A stretch of DNA of 13,014 nucleotides from Acidobacteriota bacterium (GTDB taxonomy: Bacteria; Acidobacteriota; Vicinamibacteria; Vicinamibacterales; UBA823). The notes under the pieces were generated by a model. That model was given only the letters and a program-made list of their open reading frames with translations, had not been told where the DNA came from and ran no database searches. The position numbers and the translations under genes were made by a program. The DNA lies in assembly GCA_002720285.1 (NCBI GenBank), contig PBHT01000042.1:3895-16908 (forward strand), given 5' to 3'. This document shows positions 7,083 through 13,014 of the stretch, piece by piece (position 1 is the stretch's first letter; each line of letters opens with the position of its first letter).

Positions 7083-7868
7083 ATGGATTATGAATGCATC
7101 CAGGTGGAAAGGGGGGGTGAGGTCGCCGTGGTGACCTTTAATAGGCCGGAAAAGGCCAATGCTCTAAATTACCGCCATATTGAGGAAATCGAGCATGCGG
7201 CACTAAGTTTTAGGGATGACGAAGCTGCGCGCGTGGTCATTTTTACCGGTGCAGGCAAGCATTTTAATTCAGGCGCCGATCTGACGGCTAAAGACCCGGA
7301 GCACGCTCTCTTGACGGTTCGCCGGCGACGTCGGCGCATCGGCCAACACTGTATCCAGGCCATCCTGGATATGGATCAAATCACCATTGCTGCATGGAGG
7401 GGCGCGGCCATGGGAGGTGGCGCTTGTCTTGCCACGGCCATGGATTTTCGTGTTGGTGCCAAGGACTGCTTTATGTCCTATCCGGAGATCTTGATTGGCG
7501 TGAACTTGATGTGGCAGAGCCTGCCGCTCTTGGTGCATTTGGTAGGTCCTGCCCGTGCCAAGCAGTTAGTCATCAGTGGCAAGCATGTTCCGGGACCGAC
7601 TTTGTTTGAGTGGGGAGCTTTGGACGAGATTGTGGAAACGCACCAAGTCACGGACAAGGCGATGGAATGGGCTAGCCATTATGCCGCCCTGCCGCCCGTA
7701 CCGGCGCAAATGATTAAGCGTAGCGTGAACGCTATCACTTCCGCACTCGACAGGTCCGTCATGCACGCGGATTTTGACCAGCATTTACTAGCCGAAGACA
7801 CCACTGACCGAAACGAGGCCGTAGCGGCATATCTCGAAAAACGGTCACCCAAATTCAAGGGTAATTGA
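7083..7868 (+). CDS. Second enoyl-CoA hydratase/isomerase (crotonase) family protein
   Basis: A 261-residue crotonase-fold protein. Oxyanion-hole segments are HFNSGADL (60-67) and AAMGGGACLA (108-117). The position of rat Glu144 is C115, while Glu164 corresponds to E135 (YPEILIGV), so like its neighbour it keeps only one catalytic glutamate. Residues 80-85 are six consecutive arginines, encoded by CGC CGG CGA CGT CGG CGC, in the region after the oxyanion segment where CoA phosphates may lie. The frame is open upstream to 7008 inside the preceding gene, but ATG 7083 is chosen because AGGAG lies 7 nt before it. It is low in similarity to the first crotonase apart from family motifs, so the pair is not a recent duplication. 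Substrate unknown. Confidence 0.88.
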   Translation: MDYECIQVERGGEVAVVTFNRPEKANALNYRHIEEIEHAALSFRDDEAARVVIFTGAGKHFNSGADLTAKDPEHALLTVRRRRRRIGQHCIQAILDMDQITIAAWRGAAMGGGACLATAMDFRVGAKDCFMSYPEILIGVNLMWQSLPLLVHLVGPARAKQLVISGKHVPGPTLFEWGALDEIVETHQVTDKAMEWASHYAALPPVPAQMIKRSVNAITSALDRSVMHADFDQHLLAEDTTDRNEAVAAYLEKRSPKFKGN

Positions 7869-7939
7869 ACGGACAGGCCGACTGAAATTTGTAACAGAAT
7901 TTTTTTAAAATATTTGCGTTAGAGGAGGTGGCTAATTTC
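7869..7939 (+). promoter_or_regulatory. AT-rich gap before the phosphatase gene
   Basis: This 71-nt gap contains TTGTAA at 7889 followed by a T-rich and A-rich stretch to about 7915, then a very strong ribosome site, GAGGAGG, at 7922-7928. The AT-rich part may hold a promoter for the phosphatase, or act as the weak terminator tail of the crotonase operon; the hairpin before the T-run is poor. The two cannot be separated by eye. Confidence 0.3.
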
Positions 7940-8674
7940 ATGGAGCGGCGAATTGAACTGGAAGGCGTTTCGAATTTCCGGGATCTGGGTGGTTACGAAA
8001 CTGCAGATGGCAAGACGGTGAAATGGCGAACCTTCTTTCGTTCGGATACGTTGGCTGCTTTGACTGACGCGGATATGGCCAAGGTATGCGGGTTGGGAGT
8101 GAATACTGCGGTCGACTTGCGATATGGCGACGAACGAGCGGAGGAGCCCTCTCGGTTCCTGGGCCACGATCAGGTTGAGGTGTTGGCCCTGGGATTGGAC
8201 GAACGGCCCAGTGCCTCGTTTCTAGATTCTTTTGAGGTTGCCGACGACGCGGCTGCGTTTGCCCGGTCATACATGGCCGATCATTACAAAAACTATCCTT
8301 TCCTCTATGCCAGAGGTTACGGCACCCTGATGCAACGTCTGGCGCAGGGGGAGAAGTGCATTGTGCATTGTACCGCTGGCAAGGACCGGGCTGGTACGGG
8401 TGCGGCTATAGTCCTTTCGGCCCTGGGCGTACCGCGGGAAACGGTGTTCGAGGATTATTTGTTAACCAATAAATATTGGGACCGCGCAGGGCGGGAACGC
8501 CCTGACATGGATGTGGAGACCGTCGCATCCATCTTTTCTGCGCGCGAGGAGTATTTATACGGAGCCTTCAAGGCGATTGAGGATCAATGCGGCACCGTTA
8601 AGAAATATCTGAACGAAGTTCTTCAACTGGACGATGGCGCTATTGCCAGGCTGCGATCGGCTTGCTTGACTTGA
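7940..8674 (+). CDS. Tyrosine-protein phosphatase-like protein (CX5R family)
   Basis: A 244-residue cysteine phosphatase of the type often annotated as tyrosine/serine phosphatase (Y_phosphatase3, related to fungal Siw14). The P-loop is VHCTAGKDRAGTG, with nucleophile C144 and phosphate-binding R150. Upstream are the family motifs SNFRDLGGY (11-19), FFRSD (32-36) and the TAVDLR segment (56-61), and D65 or nearby acids could serve in catalysis. Proteins of this type may dephosphorylate phosphotyrosine, phosphoinositides or inositol pyrophosphates; the bacterial substrate is unknown. A GTG at 7928 is in frame but lies inside the ribosome site GAGGAGG, so ATG 7940 is chosen. It follows the crotonases on the same strand, so it may be co-transcribed with them, but a functional link is only suggested. 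Confidence 0.87.
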   Translation: MERRIELEGVSNFRDLGGYETADGKTVKWRTFFRSDTLAALTDADMAKVCGLGVNTAVDLRYGDERAEEPSRFLGHDQVEVLALGLDERPSASFLDSFEVADDAAAFARSYMADHYKNYPFLYARGYGTLMQRLAQGEKCIVHCTAGKDRAGTGAAIVLSALGVPRETVFEDYLLTNKYWDRAGRERPDMDVETVASIFSAREEYLYGAFKAIEDQCGTVKKYLNEVLQLDDGAIARLRSACLT

Positions 8675-8801
8675 GCAGATCCGTTTCGGTCCGGGCTGCA
8701 TATTTGACGCGTAATTCAAAGACCTGGAGAACAATCTCTAACGAAGCAATGGCGCCTAAACGGCACTGCAGTAGATCAGGTTCAACTGTGTTGATGGCGC
8801 T

Positions 8802-8816
8802 GCTTGAATTTCAAGC
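8802..8816. other. Palindrome between convergent genes, overlapping the msrA stop
   Basis: A perfect 15-bp palindrome, GCTTGAA-T-TTCAAGC, spans the stop codon of msrA. It lies between two convergent genes and could form a short hairpin in either transcript, but has no following T-run. It is a weak candidate for a bidirectional terminator. The rest of the 136-nt gap (8675-8810) shows nothing recognisable. Confidence 0.3.
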
Positions 8817-9326
8817 TGCATCCTCATGTCGGGGCAGTTTCCAGTTAGGGCGGATAAAATGGCAGGTGTATCCGTAGGGCAATCGTTCCAAATAGTCCTG
8901 ATGCTCTGGCTCGGCTTCCCAGAAGTCACCCGCCGGCTTGACCTCGGTCACAATCTTGCCTGGCCATAACCCTGAGGCATCCACGTCCTTGATGGTGTTC
9001 TCTGTCTCAGCCTTTTGCTCCTGGTCAACATAGTAGATGCCAGAACGATACGATGGACCCATGTCATTGCCTTGCCGGTTCAGCGTCGTAGGGTCATGGA
9101 TCTGAAAAAAGAATTCTAAAATCGTTCGGTAGCTGATCTGGTCCGGATCGAAAATAATCTCGATACCTTCTGCATGAGTTCCGTGGTTGGGATATGTTGC
9201 GTTGGGAATATCGCCGCCGGTATATCCGACACGAGTTGAAATCACGCCAGGCAATTTTCGGATCAAATCCTGCATGCCCCAAAAACACCCACCGGCTAAT
9301 ACAGCCCGATGGTGATGACTGCCCAT
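8811..9326 (-). CDS. msrA: Peptide methionine-S-sulfoxide reductase MsrA
   Basis: A 171-residue enzyme that reduces the S-epimer of methionine sulfoxide in oxidised proteins, with electrons from thioredoxin. The catalytic motif GGCFWG places the nucleophile at C14; the family segments [27 protein letters not shown] and the closing [12 protein letters not shown] follow, with C155 a likely resolving cysteine. Length matches the compact MsrA form. The position is a normal Cys, not selenocysteine. The start at ATG 9326 is preferred because GGGAG lies 8 nt upstream; an in-frame ATG at 9341 lies before that site and would add five residues. It is transcribed alone, convergent with the phosphatase and 204 nt beyond the MFS gene end. 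Confidence 0.95.
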   Translation of the reverse strand: MGSHHHRAVLAGGCFWGMQDLIRKLPGVISTRVGYTGGDIPNATYPNHGTHAEGIEIIFDPDQISYRTILEFFFQIHDPTTLNRQGNDMGPSYRSGIYYVDQEQKAETENTIKDVDASGLWPGKIVTEVKPAGDFWEAEPEHQDYLERLPYGYTCHFIRPNWKLPRHEDAA

Positions 9327-9530
9327 GTGTCTATCTCCCATCTTCTATTTCTAATTTGTAGCCATTAACGTGCCGTCATCAAGTGGCGCTGTCAAACAAT
9401 CCAGATGAGAATGGGAAAAGTTCAAATTGGGGGTGAGCACTGCGATCACTGCCGGAGTGACCTAGCGGCTCCTTTCACGTGGGCGATAGCGAGACCGCTT
9501 GTGGAACACTGGCGACATCGCCGACGGACA
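9327..9530 (-). other. Gap between MFS and msrA genes
   Basis: About 200 bases with no supportable gene. A small hairpin, GGCGA-CA-TCGCC (9511-9522), lies just past the MFS stop, without a T-run. CACTGC is directly repeated 9 bp apart near 9440. The promoter of msrA should lie at the upper end, around 9340-9400, but no clear boxes were found. Confidence 0.25.
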
Positions 9531-10781
9531 TCAATTTCCGCGCCGCCAGAAATGTGGCCAAAGCAGAGCGGCTACTAGTATAGCTGCTAGGCCTTCGATC
9601 GTGATGATGGTGACGGCTAAAGCGCCGCCGAACCAATCCGCCAGTATGCCTACCTGCAATATACCCAAAGGGTTGACACCGATGCAGACGGCAAGAACAC
9701 CCATTAGACGCCCCCGCATTTCTGGTGGGGCGGCAGTGAAGACAATGGTGGATTGCATGGCCGCAAATCCAGCCACACCAAGGCCTGATAGGAACAAAAA
9801 AACCAGGGATAGGGCGTAGAACTGCGACAGGGAAAAGGCCAGAACACCCCCAAGAAATACAATGGAGCAATAGAAATAGATGGCCGAGAAATGGTGCGGC
9901 CGGGCGAAGTTTGCGATCAACAAGGCTCCTGCTAGGGCACCCGCCGCGTCCGCCGACAGCAGCATCCCCGTGGCTACCGCGCCCTGACCCAAGATCTGAT
10001 CGCCAATCACCGGCACCATGGCGACGTAGGGAAAGCCAAAGATATTTATTGCCATGGTGATAAACAGCGTTCCCATAATTTTGGGGTTGGTGCGGATATA
10101 GCGCAGGCCCTCGACGATTTGCCCCAGAATGCGAGGTACGGCGTCGTCGTAATGGGGCGACTGGTATTGCGCTTTTAGTACTAGGAAAAATCCAAGGCTG
10201 AATAGCACGGCTCCGAAAACATAAACCCCAGGCAGTCCAAACCTAGTCAGCACCAGTCCGCCCAGCACCGGTCCGACGAGACGCATGCAATGGTTAGTGC
10301 CGCTGTCCAAAGTCAAGGCCACCCCAGCACCCGTTGCCCCGGCCTTGGCACCCGCGATAATGCCGAGCAAGGACCGGCGCACGGGATGTTCCAGGGTGCC
10401 GTAGATACCCGCGATAAACGTTCCAAGTGCCACGTGCCATAGTTCTATGCGCCCGGCAATGGCCAGGCCGGCCAAAACGGCCGAGGTCAAAGCAAGTACG
10501 CCCAATCCACCTAATAGCATCAGCCGTCGATCAAAACCGTCGGCGATGGCACCAGTAAATGCGCTAAACAACAACATAGGTACGGTGCGCGCCATGGTGA
10601 CTAAGGCCACCATAAGGGCCGATTGGGTGACTTCGAAGGTAAAGACGCCGATGGCTAGCATCTCCAGCCAGCGCATCATCCCACCTAGGGCTCCCGCTAA
10701 CCAGAAGCCACGGAAATTGACATCCCTGATTAGTGCTAACGGAGTTACGGTTTGAGCCGTCGTTGGCTCTTTAACGGACAA
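9531..10781 (-). CDS. MFS transporter (EntS-like MFS_3 type)
   Basis: A 416-residue inner-membrane secondary transporter with about twelve hydrophobic segments and a central hydrophilic loop near residues 205-230. The major-facilitator motif A is GAIADGFDRR (77-86) between helices 2 and 3, and a related signature, PPEMRGRLMGV, occurs in the C-terminal half. The first helix follows FRGFWLAGALG, typical of the MFS_3 group that includes the enterobactin exporter EntS, so efflux is favoured over uptake. The start is unusual: a TTG at 10781, only 9 nt after the stop of the selenoprotein gene and in the same frame, with GGAGG just 2 nt before it. Translation may rely on coupling to the gene ahead. 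Its link to that gene suggests export or uptake of a substrate or product of the pathway. Confidence 0.88.
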   Translation of the reverse strand: MSVKEPTTAQTVTPLALIRDVNFRGFWLAGALGGMMRWLEMLAIGVFTFEVTQSALMVALVTMARTVPMLLFSAFTGAIADGFDRRLMLLGGLGVLALTSAVLAGLAIAGRIELWHVALGTFIAGIYGTLEHPVRRSLLGIIAGAKAGATGAGVALTLDSGTNHCMRLVGPVLGGLVLTRFGLPGVYVFGAVLFSLGFFLVLKAQYQSPHYDDAVPRILGQIVEGLRYIRTNPKIMGTLFITMAINIFGFPYVAMVPVIGDQILGQGAVATGMLLSADAAGALAGALLIANFARPHHFSAIYFYCSIVFLGGVLAFSLSQFYALSLVFLFLSGLGVAGFAAMQSTIVFTAAPPEMRGRLMGVLAVCIGVNPLGILQVGILADWFGGALAVTIITIEGLAAILVAALLWPHFWRRGN

Positions 10782-10790
10782 GACCTCCGT

Positions 10791-11666
10791 TTAGTCGCCG
10801 GCTGCTGCTTCGGCCAGCCTGCGATCTTCCTCGAACTGATAACGCGGCATTGAATCACGAGGTGAGCGGACATCGTCAGCGCTTTGATCGTTCGCCGCCG
10901 TTTTCCATACATCCCCCCCGGGCCAGGCCTGATCCAAATGGATAATTTTGCCAGGCTCCCGCAGGCTCTCGCAAACTTCAAGTGCTTCTCGCGCGATGGA
11001 TAGTTGCTTGTCCGGATTGAACAGCGGACCGCCGCCATGACCCAGTGGAAAGTCCATAAACACTGAACGCGGTGGCCAGCCGAATTTTACAATATCCAAT
11101 GCTGTCGCCACCACCAGGGTGGGAATGCCGCGCTCTTCCAGGTAACGGGCGATCAGACACACGGTCTGATGGCACACGGGTCACAACGGGACGAGATAGG
11201 CCAGGTCCACATTCTCCTTGACGAGGGCTTCGTAAATCGTGGGGGCCACTTCCTTGTCCACCCGGCGTTTGGAATAGACCGCGCCCATACATGAAAATAC
11301 GTTTTCCGCCAAGCTGCCAATGAAGCCTTCATGGGCCAGCTTGCGAAGCGGTTCGAGGGGAAAGGCGCAGTTGGCGTCTCGGCGGGTGTCGGGAAGATAG
11401 TTTTCGGTCAGATGGGAAAAACGTAAATTCTCAACTGGAGTGTTGGATGGTATTACGCGATGGGAAGTGTCGTCTTTGTAAAAGTAGGCGGTTTGCCCAA
11501 GGGCATATGTGCCCGCAGTGGACATCATGCCGACCTTGCAGTCGGATAAAGGTTTCTGCAGGGGCGCCCAGGGCGGCGTTTCTTCGGTCTTATGCCAACC
11601 GTAGGGAGCGTAGCCGAGCTTACTATACTTCTCTCGGATGGTTCTCATGTATTCAACGGTGCTCAC
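10791..11666 (-). CDS. GrdB/PrdB-like selenoprotein with in-frame UGA (Sec)
   Basis: One 291-residue protein, read through a TGA at 11183-11181 as selenocysteine 162. It resembles the C-terminal half of selenoprotein B of glycine, betaine and D-proline reductases: KVGMMSTAGTYALG (44-57), HLTENYLPDTRRDANCAFPLEPLRKL in pieces at 85-110, EGFIGSLAENVF (113-124), then VDLAYLVPL-U-PVCHQTV and GIPT, and a closing DFPLGHGGGP like the HPLGNP of GrdB. U162 and C165 form a UxxC redox pair. Both sides of the TGA carry family homology in the same frame, so a simple stop is unlikely. GTG 11666 is preferred (AGGA 8 nt upstream); ATG 11681 would add five residues. GrdB is about 430 residues and PrdB about 240. 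Function here is unknown; SelA, SelB, SelC and SelD must be elsewhere. Alternatives are a nonsense pseudogene or sequencing error. Confidence 0.8.
11152..11183 (-). promoter_or_regulatory. Putative bacterial SECIS element after the UGA
   Basis: Read on the minus strand, the TGA at 11183-11181 is followed 10 nt later by ATCAGAC (11170-11164), loop CGTGT and GTCTGAT (11158-11152): a perfect 7-bp stem. Two more pairs extend it after one C-C mismatch. The apical loop begins 18 nt after the UGA and has G at its second position. This fits the known bacterial SECIS model: apical loop about 16-37 nt from UGA, G in the first two loop bases, recognised by SelB. It lies inside the coding region, as bacterial SECIS elements do. 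Confidence 0.72.
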
Positions 11667-11726
11667 GGCGCAATTCCTCATTTTTCTATTACGTGGATAA
11701 TAGTCCAGTTGGTTAAAGTGCTCAAC

Positions 11727-12860
11727 TTAGTCGCCAGTTAAGGCGCGGGAGATCACCAATTTCTGGATGTCATTAGTGCCCTCATAGATACTGTAGACGC
11801 GCACGTCACGTAGAATTTTGGCCACAGGAAAATCCTCCAGATAACCATAGCCGCCAAAGGTTTGCAGAGCATCAGAGGCTACTTTCTCGGCCATGTCCGA
11901 AGCGAAAAGTTTTGCCATAGAAGCTTCTTTCAAACTCGGTACGCCGCTTTGGTAGACTTGGGCAGCATGCAAATACAGTTGCCGTGCAGCCTCGATCTGG
12001 GTCGCCATGTCTGCCAGGCGAAAGGCTACCGCCTGATGCTCCATAATAGGCTTTTTGAAAGCCTCCCGCTCCTGGGCATAGGCCAGGGCGGCTTCATAAG
12101 CGGTCCGTGCCCCACCCACTGCTTGAGCTGCTACACCGATCCGTCCCACCGACAAGTTGGCGAGGGCAATGCCAAGACCCCGGCCTTCTTGTCCCAGCAA
12201 ATCAGTCTCCGGCACGACCATATCCTCGAACGTCAAGGCGCAAGTATCATTCGTCCTGTGGCCCAGCTTAATCTCCTCCCGAAGAACCTTGTAGCCGGGA
12301 TTACTTGTGGGCGTCAGAAAGGTGGAGATCCCCCGTTTCCCTGCCGTTGGATCAGTAACGGCGACGATCATGGCCACGCCAGCCCGCCGCCCGGCCGTGA
12401 TGAATTGCTTTTGCCCATTTAGAACGAAATTATTTCCCTGGCGCACCGCGCGGGTGGTTATAGCTGCGGCGTCCGATCCGGTATGGGGTTCCGTCAGGGC
12501 GAAACATCCGATCATTTCGCCAGTCGTCAGGCGAGGAAAGTAACGCTCCTTTTGTGCTTGAGTGCCGTGGTCTTGTAGGGCTGCTAGAACTGGGGAGTTA
12601 TTCGCAGCCATCAAGTTTGCAATCCCGCCGTCCGCAGCTGAGATTTCCTCCATGGCCAGAACGTAGGAGACGAAATCAGCTCCGGCGCCACCCCATTCAG
12701 GGTCAATGCAGATGCCCATAAGGCCCGCCTGGCCCAAATTTCTTAGTAAATTTTCCGAAACGCCTTGGGCTTCAAATTCCGTAAGGTAGGGCATGATTTC
12801 GGTCTGGGCGAACCGTCGGGCGGTCTCCTTGATCATGCGTTGTTGTTCGCTCAGGGTCAT
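11727..12860 (-). CDS. Acyl-CoA dehydrogenase
   Basis: A 377-residue FAD enzyme that oxidises an acyl-CoA to the 2-enoyl-CoA and passes electrons to electron-transfer flavoprotein. Signature 1 is CFALTEPHTGSDAA (119-132) and signature 2 is in QTFGGYGYLEDFP (333-345). The catalytic base is E360 in IYEGTNDIQ, the MCAD/SCAD position. Length is normal for the short/medium-chain group. ATG 12860 is chosen because MTLSEQQRMIKETARRFA is the usual family N-terminus. The frame stays open upstream to the window edge, but that part has no family similarity and no good start. It leads the minus-strand group with the selenoprotein gene 60 nt downstream and the MFS gene after it. Chain length or branched substrate cannot be told. 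Confidence 0.93.
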   Translation of the reverse strand: MTLSEQQRMIKETARRFAQTEIMPYLTEFEAQGVSENLLRNLGQAGLMGICIDPEWGGAGADFVSYVLAMEEISAADGGIANLMAANNSPVLAALQDHGTQAQKERYFPRLTTGEMIGCFALTEPHTGSDAAAITTRAVRQGNNFVLNGQKQFITAGRRAGVAMIVAVTDPTAGKRGISTFLTPTSNPGYKVLREEIKLGHRTNDTCALTFEDMVVPETDLLGQEGRGLGIALANLSVGRIGVAAQAVGGARTAYEAALAYAQEREAFKKPIMEHQAVAFRLADMATQIEAARQLYLHAAQVYQSGVPSLKEASMAKLFASDMAEKVASDALQTFGGYGYLEDFPVAKILRDVRVYSIYEGTNDIQKLVISRALTGD

Positions 12861-13014
12861 GCTCTTGCCACGATTAATTCGACGCCAAGTAGAACCATAA
12901 ACGCCACGGCAAGTTGGCGCCAAGTGATGAATTCCAGGCGAAACAATATCAAGCTGAACCCTAGGGTAAATTTTGGCGTAGTTTAAACCAGAGGGACGGC
13001 GACACTGACCGGCG
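12861..13014 (-). promoter_or_regulatory. Upstream region of acyl-CoA dehydrogenase operon with TTGGCG repeats
   Basis: The 154 nt before the dehydrogenase hold a direct repeat, GRCGCCAAGT, at 12881-12890 and 12916-12925, the palindrome TTGGCGCCAA at 12914-12923, and another TTGGCG at 12973-12978. GTTTAAAC is at about 12981. The spacing and symmetry suggest a regulator-binding site, for instance for a dimeric repressor of the operon. No good -35/-10 pair is evident, and the right edge contains no supported gene. Confidence 0.3.

Noticed and set aside
9309-9326. MGSHHH at the MsrA N-terminus, resembling a vector tag
   Set aside because: Only three histidines, followed directly by the natural MsrA sequence, with normal flanking DNA; it is coincidence.
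8811-9326. MsrA as a second selenoprotein
   Set aside because: The catalytic codon in GGCFWG encodes Cys; no in-frame TGA occurs before the stop.
12861-13014. Acyl-CoA dehydrogenase frame open upstream to the window edge
   Set aside because: The added residues resemble no dehydrogenase N-terminus, and the family start is at 12860; the openness is probably chance over about 50 codons.

Overview
The window looks like a chromosomal piece of a Gram-negative bacterium, most likely an uncultivated proteobacterium. The evidence is a solute-binding protein with a Sec signal peptide, PotA- and LivM-type importers, several acyl-CoA enzymes, and genes packed into short operons with GGAG-type ribosome sites. 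Base composition is moderate by eye. No rRNA, tRNA, insertion sequence, phage gene or CRISPR array was seen, and no genus can be named from the sequence.

Layout: (1) 1-3073, minus strand: a PotA-like ATPase, a periplasmic binding protein and the first part of a PotB-like permease, which runs off the left edge. Perfect stem-loops lie on both sides of the binding-protein gene. (2) 3344-3802, plus strand: a short TsaA/TrmO-like tRNA methyltransferase homologue. (3) 3933-7868, plus strand: VOC protein, single LivM-type permease, possible 24-codon ORF, second VOC protein and two crotonase-fold proteins. This looks like a small catabolic unit. (4) 7940-8674, plus strand: a CX5R tyrosine phosphatase-like protein. 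(5) 8811-9326, minus strand: msrA. (6) 9531-12860, minus strand: an acyl-CoA dehydrogenase, a GrdB/PrdB-like protein with an in-frame UGA, and an MFS exporter, in that transcription order.

The strongest observation is in region 6. Two apparent ORFs (11666-11181 and 11177-10791) lie in the same frame and are separated by one TGA. Together they make one protein related to the C-terminal half of the glycine/D-proline reductase selenoprotein B family, with the TGA exactly at the redox position (U-P-V-C-H-Q). A perfect 7-bp stem with a 5-nt loop carrying G at its second position starts 10 nt after the TGA and fits a bacterial SECIS element. The gene is therefore best read as one selenoprotein gene that routine gene calling would split or call a pseudogene. 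Its tight linkage to an acyl-CoA dehydrogenase and an MFS transporter suggests a redox or catabolic role outside classical Stickland fermentation; that role is inference.

Both crotonases keep the glutamate equivalent to rat Glu164 but lack the one equivalent to Glu144, so standard enoyl-CoA hydration is doubtful for both. With two metal-site-bearing VOC proteins and a permease, region 3 may take up and process a substrate that cannot be named from sequence.
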